Source of the DNA: Methylotenera sp.
GTDB lineage: Bacteria; Pseudomonadota; Gammaproteobacteria; Burkholderiales; Methylophilaceae
Reading direction: 5' to 3'
Assembly (NCBI GenBank): GCA_013141495.1
Contig: JABFQV010000009.1
Location: 1 to 64,000 of the forward strand
Length of the DNA: 64,000 bases
A program made the position numbers and the translations under genes. Positions 38,796 through 49,223 of this stretch are shown here, piece after piece. Every line of letters begins with the position of its first letter. The first letter of the stretch is position 1. The notes under the pieces were generated by a model. It saw nothing but the letters and a program-made list of their open reading frames with translations. It did not search any database and was not told where the DNA came from.

Positions 38796-38867
38796 TTATC
38801 GTGAAAACCACTAGTATTGTTGCGACTTACAGCTTAATTCTGCATTATTTTGTAAAATTCACTGAAT

Positions 38868-39929
38868 TTAGCCCACAATCGCTGATAAGGCTGAAAGTAA
38901 AACTTCCGACTGCATATCAGTGCCAATAGTAATGCGTAAGTAAGGTGCAATTCTATTCGGCGATTTAAAATGACGCACAATGATATTATGTTCGCGCAAT
39001 TTCGCGCTTAATTCAGCGCCATCATGGGCTTTGTGTTTAGCAAAAATAAAGTTTGCACCTGATGGCAGCACTTCAAAACCCAAAGACAGCAAATTCTTAA
39101 TCAGTCGCTCACGCGTTGCAATTACCTGGCTACAGGTTTTTTCAAAATATGCAGCATCCTGCATTGCAGCTATAGCCCCCGCTGAGGCAAATCTATCAAT
39201 CGGGTATGAATTAAAGCTATCTTTAACGCGAATCAACGCCTCGATCAGCGCTGGCGAGCCTAGTGCATAACCCACGCGTAAACCAGCCAATGAGCGTGCT
39301 TTAGATAAGGTATGCGTGACCAATAAATTAGGGTAACGGTTAATCAACCCCACCGCTGACTCCGTACCGAAATCTACATAAGCTTCATCTATCACCACAA
39401 CAGATTGCGTATTATTTTTAAGCAACTTTTCAATTTCAACCAATGCCAGCGGAATGCCTGTTGGCGCATTGGGATTTGGAAATATGATGCCGCCATTCGG
39501 CTGGTCATAGTCATCAACATTGATTGTAAAATCTTCTGCTAAAGGTATGGTTTGATACTCAATGTTGTACAAGCCGCAATATACTGGGTAAAAACTGTAA
39601 GTAATATCAGGGAACAGCAACGGCCTGCTGTGTTTTAATAAAGCCTGAAACACATGGGCTAATACTTCATCCGAGCCGTTACCTACAAATACTTGATCTG
39701 CATTTAAATGATGCACTTCTGCAATCGCAGCTTTTAGCGCATCTGAATTAGGGTCAGGATACAAACGCAAGGTATCAGCAGCCTCAAGCTTCAATGCAGC
39801 TATTACCTTAGGGCTAGGGCCGTAAGGGTTTTCATTGGTGTTAAGCTTAACCAGGTTATCTAGCTTAGGTTGCTCACCCGGCACATAAGGTGTGAGCTTA
39901 TGTACGATATCACTCCAGTATTTACTCAT
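38868..39929 (-). CDS. hisC: Histidinol-phosphate aminotransferase
   Basis: HisC transaminates imidazole acetol phosphate with glutamate using PLP (seventh step). The 353-residue fold-type I enzyme has [11 protein letters not shown], the PNPNAPTG loop (151-158) and the PLP lysine Lys210 in [13 protein letters not shown]. The start overlaps the hisD stop as ATGA. It is the last gene of the upstream his segment before hxlA. Confidence 0.97.
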   Translation of the reverse strand: MSKYWSDIVHKLTPYVPGEQPKLDNLVKLNTNENPYGPSPKVIAALKLEAADTLRLYPDPNSDALKAAIAEVHHLNADQVFVGNGSDEVLAHVFQALLKHSRPLLFPDITYSFYPVYCGLYNIEYQTIPLAEDFTINVDDYDQPNGGIIFPNPNAPTGIPLALVEIEKLLKNNTQSVVVIDEAYVDFGTESAVGLINRYPNLLVTHTLSKARSLAGLRVGYALGSPALIEALIRVKDSFNSYPIDRFASAGAIAAMQDAAYFEKTCSQVIATRERLIKNLLSLGFEVLPSGANFIFAKHKAHDGAELSAKLREHNIIVRHFKSPNRIAPYLRITIGTDMQSEVLLSALSAIVG

Positions 39930-41224
39930 TTTTTCAAACGGTATTCAGCTGATCTGGCGTGTGCCTGCAATCCTTCGCCATGCGCCAGAATTGAAGCCAC
40001 TTTACCTAGCGTTTGCGCACCCTGTGAAGACACCATAATCAAGCTAGAGCGTTTTTGGAAATCATAAACACCGAGTGGTGATGAAAACCTTGCCGTGCGT
40101 GAGGTTGGCAACACATGATTAGGCCCTGCACAGTAATCACCAAGCGCTTCGCAAGTATCACGACCCATAAAAATAGCACCCGCATGTTTAATTTTTTTAC
40201 TGAATGCTAACGGCTCATCAATCGATAATTCCAAATGCTCCGGCGCAATGTAATTGCTGATTTCTGCCGCTTCATCTAAGTCGCGCACATGGATCAAGGC
40301 ACCTCTGTCGGTTAGCGAAGTAGTAATAATGTCTTTACGAGGCATTTCTTCTACCAATCGCTGAATACTTGCTGCAACTTGATCCAAAAACTCAGCATCA
40401 GGACTCAGTAATATAGATTGGGCTAATTCATCGTGCTCGGCCTGAGAAAATAAATCCATCGCAATCCAGTCAGGGTTAGTTTTGCCATCGCAAATAACTA
40501 AAATCTCTGACGGGCCTGCCACCATGTCGATGCCCACCACGCCAAATACGCGGCGCTTTGCAGCAGCGACATAAGCATTGCCTGGCCCCACGACCTTATC
40601 CACTTGCGGTACAGTCTGCGTACCATAAGCCAACGCACCTACCGCTTGCGCACCGCCGATGCAGAACACGCGATCGACACCACACACTGCTGCTGCGGCT
40701 AACACCAACTGGTTTTTTTCACCATTTGGCGTTGGCACCACCATAATCAGTTCTTTCACCCCAGCCACTTTGGCAGGAATAGCATTCATCAACACCGAAG
40801 AAGGATAAGCGGCTTTACCGCCTGGTACATATAAGCCAACCCGATCCAACGACGTAACTTGTTGCCCAAGTAGCGTACCGTCCGCCTCGGTATAGCTCCA
40901 TGAACTCATCAATTGTTTTTCATGGTAACTACGGACACGGTCTGCCGCAGTTTGCAAGGCATCGCGCTGATCAGCCGGCAAGCCGTTTAACGCGGCAACA
41001 AGTTCAGCCTGACTAATTTCAAGCTCACTTAAGTGCGTAGCATTAGTTTTATCAAAACGATTGGTGTATTCAAGCACCGCTGCGTCACCACGCTGTTTAA
41101 CATCTTTTAAAATGTTTGCAACAACCACATCGATGCTGTCATCTTGCGCGGTTTCAAATGCCAATAATTGTTTAAGATTAGCGTCAAAATCACTATCTAA
41201 AGTTGAAAAACGTCTTATTTTCAT
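39926..41224 (-). CDS. hisD: Histidinol dehydrogenase
   Basis: HisD oxidises histidinol to histidine in two NAD-dependent steps with zinc. The 432-residue product has the signature [12 protein letters not shown], the zinc-ligand region [12 protein letters not shown] and YIAPEHLEL. It lies 24 bp after hisG and overlaps hisC by 4 bp. Confidence 0.98.
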   Translation of the reverse strand: MKIRRFSTLDSDFDANLKQLLAFETAQDDSIDVVVANILKDVKQRGDAAVLEYTNRFDKTNATHLSELEISQAELVAALNGLPADQRDALQTAADRVRSYHEKQLMSSWSYTEADGTLLGQQVTSLDRVGLYVPGGKAAYPSSVLMNAIPAKVAGVKELIMVVPTPNGEKNQLVLAAAAVCGVDRVFCIGGAQAVGALAYGTQTVPQVDKVVGPGNAYVAAAKRRVFGVVGIDMVAGPSEILVICDGKTNPDWIAMDLFSQAEHDELAQSILLSPDAEFLDQVAASIQRLVEEMPRKDIITTSLTDRGALIHVRDLDEAAEISNYIAPEHLELSIDEPLAFSKKIKHAGAIFMGRDTCEALGDYCAGPNHVLPTSRTARFSSPLGVYDFQKRSSLIMVSSQGAQTLGKVASILAHGEGLQAHARSAEYRLKK

Positions 41225-41248
41225 ACGATTAAGCCTATCAATCCAAAT

Positions 41249-41893
41249 TTATTTATTTTTAGCAATTGCCGTTAAAAAAGCATCCATAATCGGCTGAATT
41301 TTTGTGCGATTAAGCTTGAGTGAGGCCTGATTTACCACTAAGCGTGAGCTGATTTCACCAACCTCTTCTACCGCCTTAAGATTGTTAGCGCGCAACGTGC
41401 CGCCAGTGCTTACTAAATCAACAATCACATCTGCCAACCCGACTAGCGGCCCCAACTCCATTGAGCCATAAAGTTTGATTAAATCTACGTGCATGCCTTT
41501 AGCTGCAAAGTGTTCGCGCGCGGTTTTTACGTATTTAGTCACTACTTTTAAGCGTGCACCACTGCGGATTGATGCAAAATAATCAAAATCTTCACGCACC
41601 GCCACCATCATTTTACATTTGGCAATTTGCAAATCAATCGGCTGATACAAACCTTCGCCACCGTGTTCATCTAATACATCTTTACCGGCAATGCCCAAAT
41701 CAGCAGCACCGTATTGCACGTAGGTTGGCACATCGGACGCACGGACAATAATTAAACGTACATCTTCACGATTAGTGCCAATAATGAGTTTGCGTGAAGC
41801 TTCAGGGTCTTCAGACGCGTGTATGCCAGCCGCTGCCAATAAAGGTACGGTTTCTTCAAAGATTCGGCCTTTTGATAATGCGATGGTAATCAT
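41249..41893 (-). CDS. hisG: ATP phosphoribosyltransferase, short form
   Basis: HisG starts histidine synthesis by joining ATP and PRPP. At 214 residues it is the short form that lacks the C-terminal regulatory domain and needs HisZ as partner; hisZ is not in this window. Motifs include [11 protein letters not shown] and the PRPP-binding [12 protein letters not shown]. It leads the his genes, 111 bp after murA. Confidence 0.97.
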   Translation of the reverse strand: MITIALSKGRIFEETVPLLAAAGIHASEDPEASRKLIIGTNREDVRLIIVRASDVPTYVQYGAADLGIAGKDVLDEHGGEGLYQPIDLQIAKCKMMVAVREDFDYFASIRSGARLKVVTKYVKTAREHFAAKGMHVDLIKLYGSMELGPLVGLADVIVDLVSTGGTLRANNLKAVEEVGEISSRLVVNQASLKLNRTKIQPIMDAFLTAIAKNK

Positions 41894-41915
41894 AATTTAA
41901 TTGTCTATTTTAGCC

Positions 41916-42000
41916 ACCCTTCAACAAGCTCAGGGCGCGTGAGTTAATGCGGACTGCAAATAATAGTTATCCAGCAACCTCGTGAGCTTATCGAAGGGCG
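41916..42000. repeat. Interspersed inverted repeat with AAGCTCA core (REP-like)
   Basis: CCCTTCAACAAGCTCAGGG at 41918-41936 and the complement of CCCTTCGATAAGCTCACGA at 41980-41998 face each other across about 43 bp. They resemble the CCCTTCGACAAGCTCAGGG extragenic palindromes scattered in many proteobacterial genomes. The pair fills most of the murA-hisG gap. Confidence 0.55.
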
Positions 42001-42004
42001 ATGT

Positions 42005-43270
<1,266 letters not shown>

Positions 43271-43582
43271 TTACTTAGCCACATCTAACAAGGTTTGAAG
43301 CTCGCCGTTTTCATACATAGCGCGCATAATGTCTGAGCCGCCTACAAACTCACCGTTAACATATAACTGCGGAATAGTAGGCCAGTTTGCATAAACTTTA
43401 ATGCCTTCACGAATGTTTTGATCCGCAAGCACATCTATCGCCAAATACTTGGCATGACAGGCATCCAGGATTTGTGTCGCCATATTCGAGAAACCACATT
43501 GTGGAAACTTAGGGCTACCCTTCATATAAAGTACTACCGAGTTACTTGTTACTTGATTTTTAATCAGTGCTTGTACGTCCAT
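43271..43582 (-). CDS. grxD: Monothiol glutaredoxin, Grx4 family
   Basis: This CGFS-type glutaredoxin carries and delivers 2Fe-2S clusters with glutathione. The 103-residue product has the active site CGFS (29-32) in SPKFPQCGFSN and the GSH-binding WPTIPQLYV and GGSDIM. It is adjacent to a BolA-family gene, the known physical partner, and immediately upstream of murA. Confidence 0.96.
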   Translation of the reverse strand: MDVQALIKNQVTSNSVVLYMKGSPKFPQCGFSNMATQILDACHAKYLAIDVLADQNIREGIKVYANWPTIPQLYVNGEFVGGSDIMRAMYENGELQTLLDVAK

Positions 43583-43628
43583 TTATTTTCTCTCACAAAA
43601 TTTTAATTGCTAGTTTATATATAGCCAG

Positions 43629-43874
43629 TTAACTATTTAACTTTAACCAAGCTTCTGGCGTTAAGGTTTTCATAGACAGCGCATGTATTTCTGCGCGCAT
43701 TCTATCGCCCAGTGCTTGATATACGAGCTGATGCTGCTGCACCATCGGCTTACCTACAAAGACAGGACTTACAATCAACGCCTCAAAATGCGTGCCGTCA
43801 TCACCTGACACTTTAATGTAGTCACACTCCAGATTTTGGGTGATGTAAGTTTCTAGCTGCTGTGCACTCAACAA
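43629..43874 (-). CDS. BolA-family protein (IbaG-like)
   Basis: This is a small BolA-fold protein that forms cluster-bridged heterodimers with monothiol glutaredoxins. The 81 residues include the C-loop and the conserved His in AEIHALSMKTLTPEAW. The mla-bolA-murA order equals the mla-ibaG-murA layout of E. coli, with grxD inserted. Confidence 0.93.
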   Translation of the reverse strand: MLSAQQLETYITQNLECDYIKVSGDDGTHFEALIVSPVFVGKPMVQQHQLVYQALGDRMRAEIHALSMKTLTPEAWLKLNS

Positions 43875-43892
43875 TTGTCGTTACCCTTTTTA

Positions 43893-44690
43893 TTAAGACC
43901 TTAGTTTATAGCCAGATTTTAACATTCTTAGGGTAATCCATGCTAACACTAAGAACGAAGCGCCAACGATTGACAAACTAATCAGAGGTGATACATCACC
44001 TTTACCAAAAAAACCATATCTGAAGCCATCTATCATGTAAAAAAACGGGTTTAACTGTGACACTTTTTGCCAGAAAGGCGGCAAAGAATGTATGGAATAA
44101 AACACACCAGATAAAAACGATAGCGGCATGATAATAAAATTTTGAAATGCGGCCATCTGATCAAAGCGATCAGCCCATATTCCAGCAATGATGCCGAACG
44201 TACCCAATAATGCGCTACCTAACAATGCAAATGCAATAATCATCCAAGGGTTTGCAAGCTGCAAATCAACAAACCACATTGCGACTAAATAGATGCATAG
44301 CCCAACGACCATGCCACGAATAATGGCAGCAATTAAAAAAGCCAGAAAGAACTGTAAATGAGTCAGCGGGGTTAATAACACAAATACCAGATTGCCCATG
44401 ACTTTTGACTGGATAAGGCTAGACGAGCTGTTGGCAAAGGCATTTTGCAATACCGACATCATAATTAAGCCTGGAATCAAAAACGCGGTATAGGGCACAC
44501 CATCATAAACCTGCACATGGCTTTCCAGCACGTGTGAAAAAATAAGCAAATACAGCAAAGCCGTAATAACCGGTGCAGCAATGGTCTGAAACGCCACTCG
44601 CCAAAAGCGCAACAGCTCTTTTTTTAATAACGTCCAAGGACCTCTAAAAGCACTAACAATGACTTGGTTGGAATACTTCAAGCCACTCAT
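43893..44690 (-). CDS. ABC-2 type transporter permease (YadH-like)
   Basis: This is the membrane component of an exporter. The 265-residue protein has six hydrophobic segments and the ABC-2 signature region PLSFLSGVFYSIHSLPPFWQ. Start and ATPase stop overlap as ATGA, so the two are coupled. The substrate is unknown; YadGH-type pairs commonly sit near envelope genes. Confidence 0.9.
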   Translation of the reverse strand: MSGLKYSNQVIVSAFRGPWTLLKKELLRFWRVAFQTIAAPVITALLYLLIFSHVLESHVQVYDGVPYTAFLIPGLIMMSVLQNAFANSSSSLIQSKVMGNLVFVLLTPLTHLQFFLAFLIAAIIRGMVVGLCIYLVAMWFVDLQLANPWMIIAFALLGSALLGTFGIIAGIWADRFDQMAAFQNFIIMPLSFLSGVFYSIHSLPPFWQKVSQLNPFFYMIDGFRYGFFGKGDVSPLISLSIVGASFLVLAWITLRMLKSGYKLRS

Positions 44691-45595
44691 GATGATTTAC
44701 CTACTAGCGACATAAATACATCTTCCAAATCAGCTTCGCTTAACTGCATATCCAGCACCTTGATATTAGCTGACCGTAATGTGGAGAGCACATACTCAAT
44801 TTGCGTCATATCGCTTAAAGCAAAAGTGTAGATTCCTTTTTCATGATGACGCATAAGCGATTCAATAGCTGCAGGTAGAATCACATCACCTAAGGTTAAA
44901 CGCAAATGCTTACCAGAAAATTTATTGAGCAAATTAGCCGTGCTGTCTAAGGCCACAATTTCACCCTGCTTCATCATACCGACGCGACTACACAAAGTTT
45001 CGGCCTCTTCCAAATAATGGGTCGTCAGAATAATAGTATGCCCATCACGATTAAGCTTTTTAATAAACTCCCACAACATTTGGCGCAACTCTACATCAAC
45101 CCCTGCAGTTGGCTCATCCAGAACGATAACCGGCGGCTTGTGTGCCAAAGCTTGTGCAATCAGCGCACGCCGCTTCATTCCGCCTGAGAGTTTACGCATA
45201 TTGGTATGCGCTTTATCGGTTAATCCTAAACCTTCTAGAATTTCATCTATCCAGGGGTCATTTTCGCGGCCACGGCCAAAATAACCTGCCTGAAAGCGCA
45301 GCATCTCACGCACATTAAAAAACGGGTCGAACACCAGCTCCTGCGGTACTACACCAAGCAGTTGGCGTGCTTGTTGATATTGATTAACCACATCAAAGCC
45401 CATCACAGATGCGCTACCAGAACTTGGTGTAATCAAGCCCGCCAAGATGCTAATCAGCGTTGATTTTCCTGCACCATTTGGGCCAAGTAACGCAAAAAAC
45501 TCACCTGGCTCGATGGTTAAATCAACCCCTTTAAGTGCGTGTAGTGCACCAAAGTTCTTATGTACCGCATTGATTTTAATTGCAGGCTGACTCAA
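44687..45595 (-). CDS. ABC transporter ATP-binding protein (YadG-like)
   Basis: This is the ATPase of the ABC-2 exporter. The 302 residues have Walker A GPNGAGKST (38-46), signature LSGGMKRR, Walker B VIVLDEPTAGVD and switch His in LTTHYLEEAE. The start codon is TTG, with no good alternative before the conserved IKINAVHKNFG. A 217-bp gap separates it from mlaB. Confidence 0.92.
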   Translation of the reverse strand: MSQPAIKINAVHKNFGALHALKGVDLTIEPGEFFALLGPNGAGKSTLISILAGLITPSSGSASVMGFDVVNQYQQARQLLGVVPQELVFDPFFNVREMLRFQAGYFGRGRENDPWIDEILEGLGLTDKAHTNMRKLSGGMKRRALIAQALAHKPPVIVLDEPTAGVDVELRQMLWEFIKKLNRDGHTIILTTHYLEEAETLCSRVGMMKQGEIVALDSTANLLNKFSGKHLRLTLGDVILPAAIESLMRHHEKGIYTFALSDMTQIEYVLSTLRSANIKVLDMQLSEADLEDVFMSLVGKSS

Positions 45596-45696
45596 GTGGC
45601 GCTTTCAACGTAGTTTGAAGGGGTTAATAATTTGAAGAGGATTAAACGGATACCGCACCGGGCTTATAGGTTGAAGCTGTATTAAAAACCGTATTC

Positions 45697-45724
45697 GTTG
45701 CTTGAAAATTAGCTTTTAAGCAAC
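45697..45724. repeat. Hairpin between mlaB and the ABC ATPase gene
   Basis: GTTGCTT and AAGCAAC enclose an inner AAAA/TTTT pairing, giving a long stem about 90 bp after mlaB. On the minus strand a T5 tract occurs nine bases later, so it may terminate the mla transcript weakly. Confidence 0.4.
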
Positions 45725-45785
45725 TGGAAGTAAAAAACAAATCACGAGCATATAAGGGATTTAATAGCTTTATGATAAAAGCACC

Positions 45786-45812
45786 ACGCAAAAACTGGAG
45801 CGTATTTTGCGT
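45786..45812 (-). terminator. Possible terminator directly after mlaB
   Basis: ACGCAAAA and TTTTGCGT form an 8-bp stem with an 11-nt loop abutting the mlaB stop; a TTTT stretch lies shortly after on the minus strand. Not a classical U-run, so only moderately supported. Confidence 0.4.
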
Positions 45813-46103
45813 TTAGCTGTCACCACGTGAAATGAAAGCAGCCACGCCATAAAGCTCTGCTAAACTAACAAGGCCTTCAGGCAGGTGGCTAAAATGTATT
45901 TCATTGCCAGATGCAACAGCACGGCGTTGCCACTCCAGCATTAAACTTAAAGCCGCGGTGTCAACGTCACCAATTTCAGAAAAATCAATTTGCATGTTAT
46001 CAACAAACGCCAGTGTGTTACTTTCTTGCAACACGGCATTGGCGTTATCCATCAAGATATCACCTGTAACATGCCATTGATTTTCTTGAACGCTAATAGT
46101 CAT
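45813..46103 (-). CDS. mlaB: STAS-domain protein MlaB
   Basis: MlaB is the cytoplasmic STAS subunit that stabilises the MlaFE transporter. The 96-residue product has the STAS core with DFSEIGDVDTAALSLMLEWQR, where the Asp-Thr-Ala segment is typical of the family. Its ATG overlaps the mlaC stop (TAATG). Confidence 0.92.
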   Translation of the reverse strand: MTISVQENQWHVTGDILMDNANAVLQESNTLAFVDNMQIDFSEIGDVDTAALSLMLEWQRRAVASGNEIHFSHLPEGLVSLAELYGVAAFISRGDS

Positions 46104-46723
46104 TATGCACCAGCTGCTTTATTTTTCTCTGCCAGTTTTTTATTCAAGCTATCAATGCCATTTTGACGAATTTCATTACTAAACTGGCTACGATAGTTTG
46201 TTACCAAACTCACGCCTTCAATCACAATGTCATAAACTTTCCAGCCACTTTCTACTTTAACTAAGCTGTAATCTACAGCTATTGGTTGGCCACCCGGCTG
46301 CAAAATTAGCGTTTTCACACTCACATTTTTCGCACCTGGCTCGGCACGCATAGGCTTATATTCAATCACTTGATCTTTATACTTACCTAATGCACTGGCG
46401 TAAGTACGCAACAAAAGGCTACGAAACTCTTTTTGAAAGCTGGCTTGCTGTTCAGGCGTTGCTGTTCTCCAATTTTTACCTAACACCATACGGCTTACAC
46501 GGTCAAAATCAAAGTTTGGCAGGATTTTTTCCTCAGCTAAGGCATAAATCTTTTGCTGACTACCCGCTTGAATGTCCTTGTCATTTTTAACAATAGTTAA
46601 AACTTCCTCAGCGGTTTTCTTAACAAGCTCATCTGCTGAGAGCTCAGCATTCGCTAGTCCTGCACCTGCAAATAAACATGTAGCTAACGCCGCATTTGCT
46701 ATGTATTTTATAAATTTTTTCAT
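46103..46723 (-). CDS. mlaC: Periplasmic phospholipid shuttle MlaC
   Basis: MlaC carries phospholipids between outer- and inner-membrane parts of the Mla system. The 206-residue protein has a signal peptide (about 1-26, ending ANA) and the Tol_Tol_Ttg2 fold with FDRVSRMVLGKNWRTATPEQ. It follows mlaD by 114 bp, a gap with a CACCAATT/AATTGGTG inverted repeat. Confidence 0.95.
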   Translation of the reverse strand: MKKFIKYIANAALATCLFAGAGLANAELSADELVKKTAEEVLTIVKNDKDIQAGSQQKIYALAEEKILPNFDFDRVSRMVLGKNWRTATPEQQASFQKEFRSLLLRTYASALGKYKDQVIEYKPMRAEPGAKNVSVKTLILQPGGQPIAVDYSLVKVESGWKVYDIVIEGVSLVTNYRSQFSNEIRQNGIDSLNKKLAEKNKAAGA

Positions 46724-46789
46724 TACTCTCTCTGATAAATAGTTACGGAACTGCTAACTTATGTCACTGCAACATTTAAAACGGTACGC

Positions 46790-46815
46790 CACCAATTTAG
46801 TTGACGCAATTGGTG
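46790..46815. repeat. 8-bp inverted repeat between mlaD and mlaC
   Basis: CACCAATT (46790-46797) and AATTGGTG (46808-46815) form a stem with a 10-nt loop in the 114-bp mlaD-mlaC gap. No T-run is present. It may set differential mlaFED and mlaCB levels; unproven. Confidence 0.4.
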
Positions 46816-46837
46816 ACAATTTAGTTGCAGGCAGGTT

Positions 46838-47335
46838 TTAGTTTTCTGGCGTTGCGGTGGCAGGCTCACTATTAGATTCCGACTCTGACGCCTTATTAAA
46901 CAAGAACTTACTGATCATTTTTTCTAGTACAACAGCACCTTGCGTCTGTGTGATTTTATCACCATTTTTCAATGAATCATCTTCACCACCTGCTTCAAGC
47001 CCTACATATTGTTCACCTAACAAGCCTGCGGTGTAAATATTTGCAAAAGTGTCCTTAGGAAAAGCGTAGCGCTGGTCAATGTTGATATTCACAATTGCTT
47101 CATAAGTTTTACTATCAAATTTAATATCAGCCACGCGCCCAACCACAACACCAGCACTTTTAACTGGTGCATTCGGCTTCAAGCCGCCCACGTTCTCAAA
47201 AGCTGCGCTAACGCTATAGGTTTTACCTAGATTGTTAGAGGTTAAATTTCCGACTTTCATAGCAAGCCCCAATAACGCGGCCACGCCAAGCGCGACAAAA
47301 ATCCCTACCCACAAATCTATTTTTGTTCTTTCCAT
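46838..47335 (-). CDS. mlaD: MCE-domain protein MlaD
   Basis: MlaD forms the hexameric periplasmic ring that channels lipid to and from MlaFE. The 165-residue product has an N-terminal membrane helix (about 7-26) and one MCE domain containing FENVGGLKPNAPVKSAGVVVG. The Ser/Glu-rich C-terminus is variable. Short ATTCGT repeats lie just upstream. Confidence 0.95.
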   Translation of the reverse strand: MERTKIDLWVGIFVALGVAALLGLAMKVGNLTSNNLGKTYSVSAAFENVGGLKPNAPVKSAGVVVGRVADIKFDSKTYEAIVNINIDQRYAFPKDTFANIYTAGLLGEQYVGLEAGGEDDSLKNGDKITQTQGAVVLEKMISKFLFNKASESESNSEPATATPEN

Positions 47336-47351
47336 TCAATAATCCCTTCGC

Positions 47352-47373
47352 ATTCGTATTCGTATTCGTATTC
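47352..47373. repeat. ATTCGT tandem repeat in the mlaE-mlaD gap
   Basis: Three complete copies of ATTCGT plus a partial fourth run without interruption from 47352, ending about 15 bp before the mlaD start codon. Such hexamer tracts can change length by slippage and alter spacing or message structure near the ribosome binding site. Confidence 0.7.
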
Positions 47374-47411
47374 TTAAGCGTCGCTTGAAACCCTGTAAAT
47401 TAAAACGACAG

Positions 47412-48233
47412 TTATACAACCATCATAAAAGATGTTAAAACAAAATCTAAACCTAACACCGTGAGTGAAGAAATGACCACCGTGCGCGTAGTGGCGTGAC
47501 TCACGCCCTCTGCCGTTGGTGGCGCGTCAAAGCCTTCAAATAGAGCAATCATGGTACACGCCACAGCAAACACCACGCTTTTAATCACACCATTAACAAT
47601 ATCCGCTCTCACATCAACATTGGCCTGCATTTGTGACCAAAACGCGCCACTATCAACACCGATTAACGGCACTGCTACTAAATAACCGCCTAAGACACCA
47701 ACCATCGAGAATAACGCTGCTAATATCGGCATGGATATCACGCCAGCCCAAAAGCGAGGCGCGACCACGCGTGCAATCGGGTTTACTGCCATCATCTCCA
47801 TGGCAGACAATTGCTCAGTTGTTTTCATTAAGCCGATTTCAGCAGTAATTGCAGTGCCTGCACGCCCCGCAAATAGCAACGCTGTAACAACAGGCCCTAA
47901 TTCTCGCACCAATGACAGCGCCACCAGCACGCCGATAGCTTCAGATGAGCCATATTTCTGCAAAGTGTTATAGCCTTGCAACGCTAATACCATACCGACA
48001 AAAAAAGCCGAAACGATAATAATCAATAGCGACATCACGCCTGTAAAGTAAATTTCACGTAAGGTCAGATGAAAGCGCCTAAAACTCTCACCAGAATAAA
48101 TGATCGTCAAGAAAAAAAGTCTAGCACCTGCACCCAAACGCCATACACGTGCAATCATCCTATGCCCCACACCTATGAGCAAACGCGTAATACTATTGAG
48201 TAAGTTTGATTTTATCATTCGCTTTAAATTCAT
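47412..48233 (-). CDS. mlaE: Phospholipid transporter permease MlaE
   Basis: MlaE is the inner-membrane permease of the Mla lipid-trafficking complex. The 273-residue protein has several membrane segments and the family motif LVRELGPVVTALLFAGRAGTAI followed by MKTTEQLSAMEMMAVNP. It is 11 bp after mlaF. Confidence 0.96.
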   Translation of the reverse strand: MNLKRMIKSNLLNSITRLLIGVGHRMIARVWRLGAGARLFFLTIIYSGESFRRFHLTLREIYFTGVMSLLIIIVSAFFVGMVLALQGYNTLQKYGSSEAIGVLVALSLVRELGPVVTALLFAGRAGTAITAEIGLMKTTEQLSAMEMMAVNPIARVVAPRFWAGVISMPILAALFSMVGVLGGYLVAVPLIGVDSGAFWSQMQANVDVRADIVNGVIKSVVFAVACTMIALFEGFDAPPTAEGVSHATTRTVVISSLTVLGLDFVLTSFMMVV

Positions 48234-48244
48234 TTTACTGTTGA

Positions 48245-49048
48245 TTATAACCGCTGCTTTAACAGTTCAGATTGATAATTGCCTGCCGGGTAGTGAAAAG
48301 GCACTGGACCATCTTTTTCACCGTGCACAAACTGATGCACAAAGGGCAAGGTAGATTGCATCAAGTCATGCGGTGTACCCTCGGCGGCAACTACGCCATC
48401 TGCCACAAAATAAACGTAATCTGCAATTAAAAATGTTTCTTTCACATCGTGCGAAACGATAATTGAGGTTGCGCCTAATGCGTCATTCAAACTGCGAATT
48501 AAGTCACAAACGACACCCATTGAAATAGGGTCCAAGCCGGCAAAAGGCTCATCGTACATAATAATACATGGGTCTAGTGCAATAGCGCGCGCCAAAGCGA
48601 CACGCCGTGCCATGCCGCCTGAAAGTTCAGTCGGCATAAGCGCATGCGCGCCGCGTAAGCCAACCGCATTCAACTTCATTAACACTAAATCTTTAATCAT
48701 CGACTCAGGCAAGTCTGTCAACTCACGCATAGGAAAGGCAACATTGTCGAACGTACTTAAATCGGTAAACAACGCACCATGCTGAAACAACATGCCCATC
48801 TTACGGCGCAACTGATAGATACCGTCACGGTCTTGCTCGTGCACCACTTTACCATCCACGCGCACCTCACCCTGAGTGGGTTTGATTTGCCCGCCGATTA
48901 AACGCAATAAAGTGGTTTTACCGCTACCGCTACCGCCCATAATCGCTACCACTTTTCCACGTGGAAACGCCATATTGATGCCTTTATGCAACAAGCGGCC
49001 TTTGTAACCAAAGGATAAATTATCAATTTCTACGATATTGGATGTCAT
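48245..49048 (-). CDS. mlaF: Phospholipid transporter ATPase MlaF
   Basis: MlaF powers the Mla system that keeps the outer membrane asymmetric. The 267 residues have Walker A GGSGSGKTT (38-46), signature ELSGGMARR and Walker B IIMYDEPFAGLDP. It is the first gene of mlaFEDCB; the outer-membrane partner mlaA is not in this window. Confidence 0.96.
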   Translation of the reverse strand: MTSNIVEIDNLSFGYKGRLLHKGINMAFPRGKVVAIMGGSGSGKTTLLRLIGGQIKPTQGEVRVDGKVVHEQDRDGIYQLRRKMGMLFQHGALFTDLSTFDNVAFPMRELTDLPESMIKDLVLMKLNAVGLRGAHALMPTELSGGMARRVALARAIALDPCIIMYDEPFAGLDPISMGVVCDLIRSLNDALGATSIIVSHDVKETFLIADYVYFVADGVVAAEGTPHDLMQSTLPFVHQFVHGEKDGPVPFHYPAGNYQSELLKQRL

Positions 49049-49180
49049 GGGTTACGTTATATTTATTACTTTTTATTGAGGTGTCATTTTAAAACAATTG
49101 AGATTCTAAGCAAGCCTAAATACCACCAATACCCTTTAACCAAGCAAACTACACGGTAACAAATCAAGTCAACGAGCAAT

Positions 49181-49210
49181 AAAGAAAGCCCGCGTATGCG
49201 GGCTTTCTTT
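49181..49210. terminator. Intrinsic terminator after the pilin-like gene
   Basis: AAAGAAAGCCCGC and its complement form a 13-bp stem with loop GTAT. The pilin-like gene ends 14 bp away and mlaF begins beyond it, so the terminator stops the pilin transcript before the mla promoter region. Confidence 0.85.
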
Positions 49211-49223
49211 ATAATTTTTATGA

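Noticed and set aside
39926-41224. Frameshift or decay in hisD or other his genes after hxlA insertion
   Set aside because: All his proteins have full length and intact catalytic motifs.
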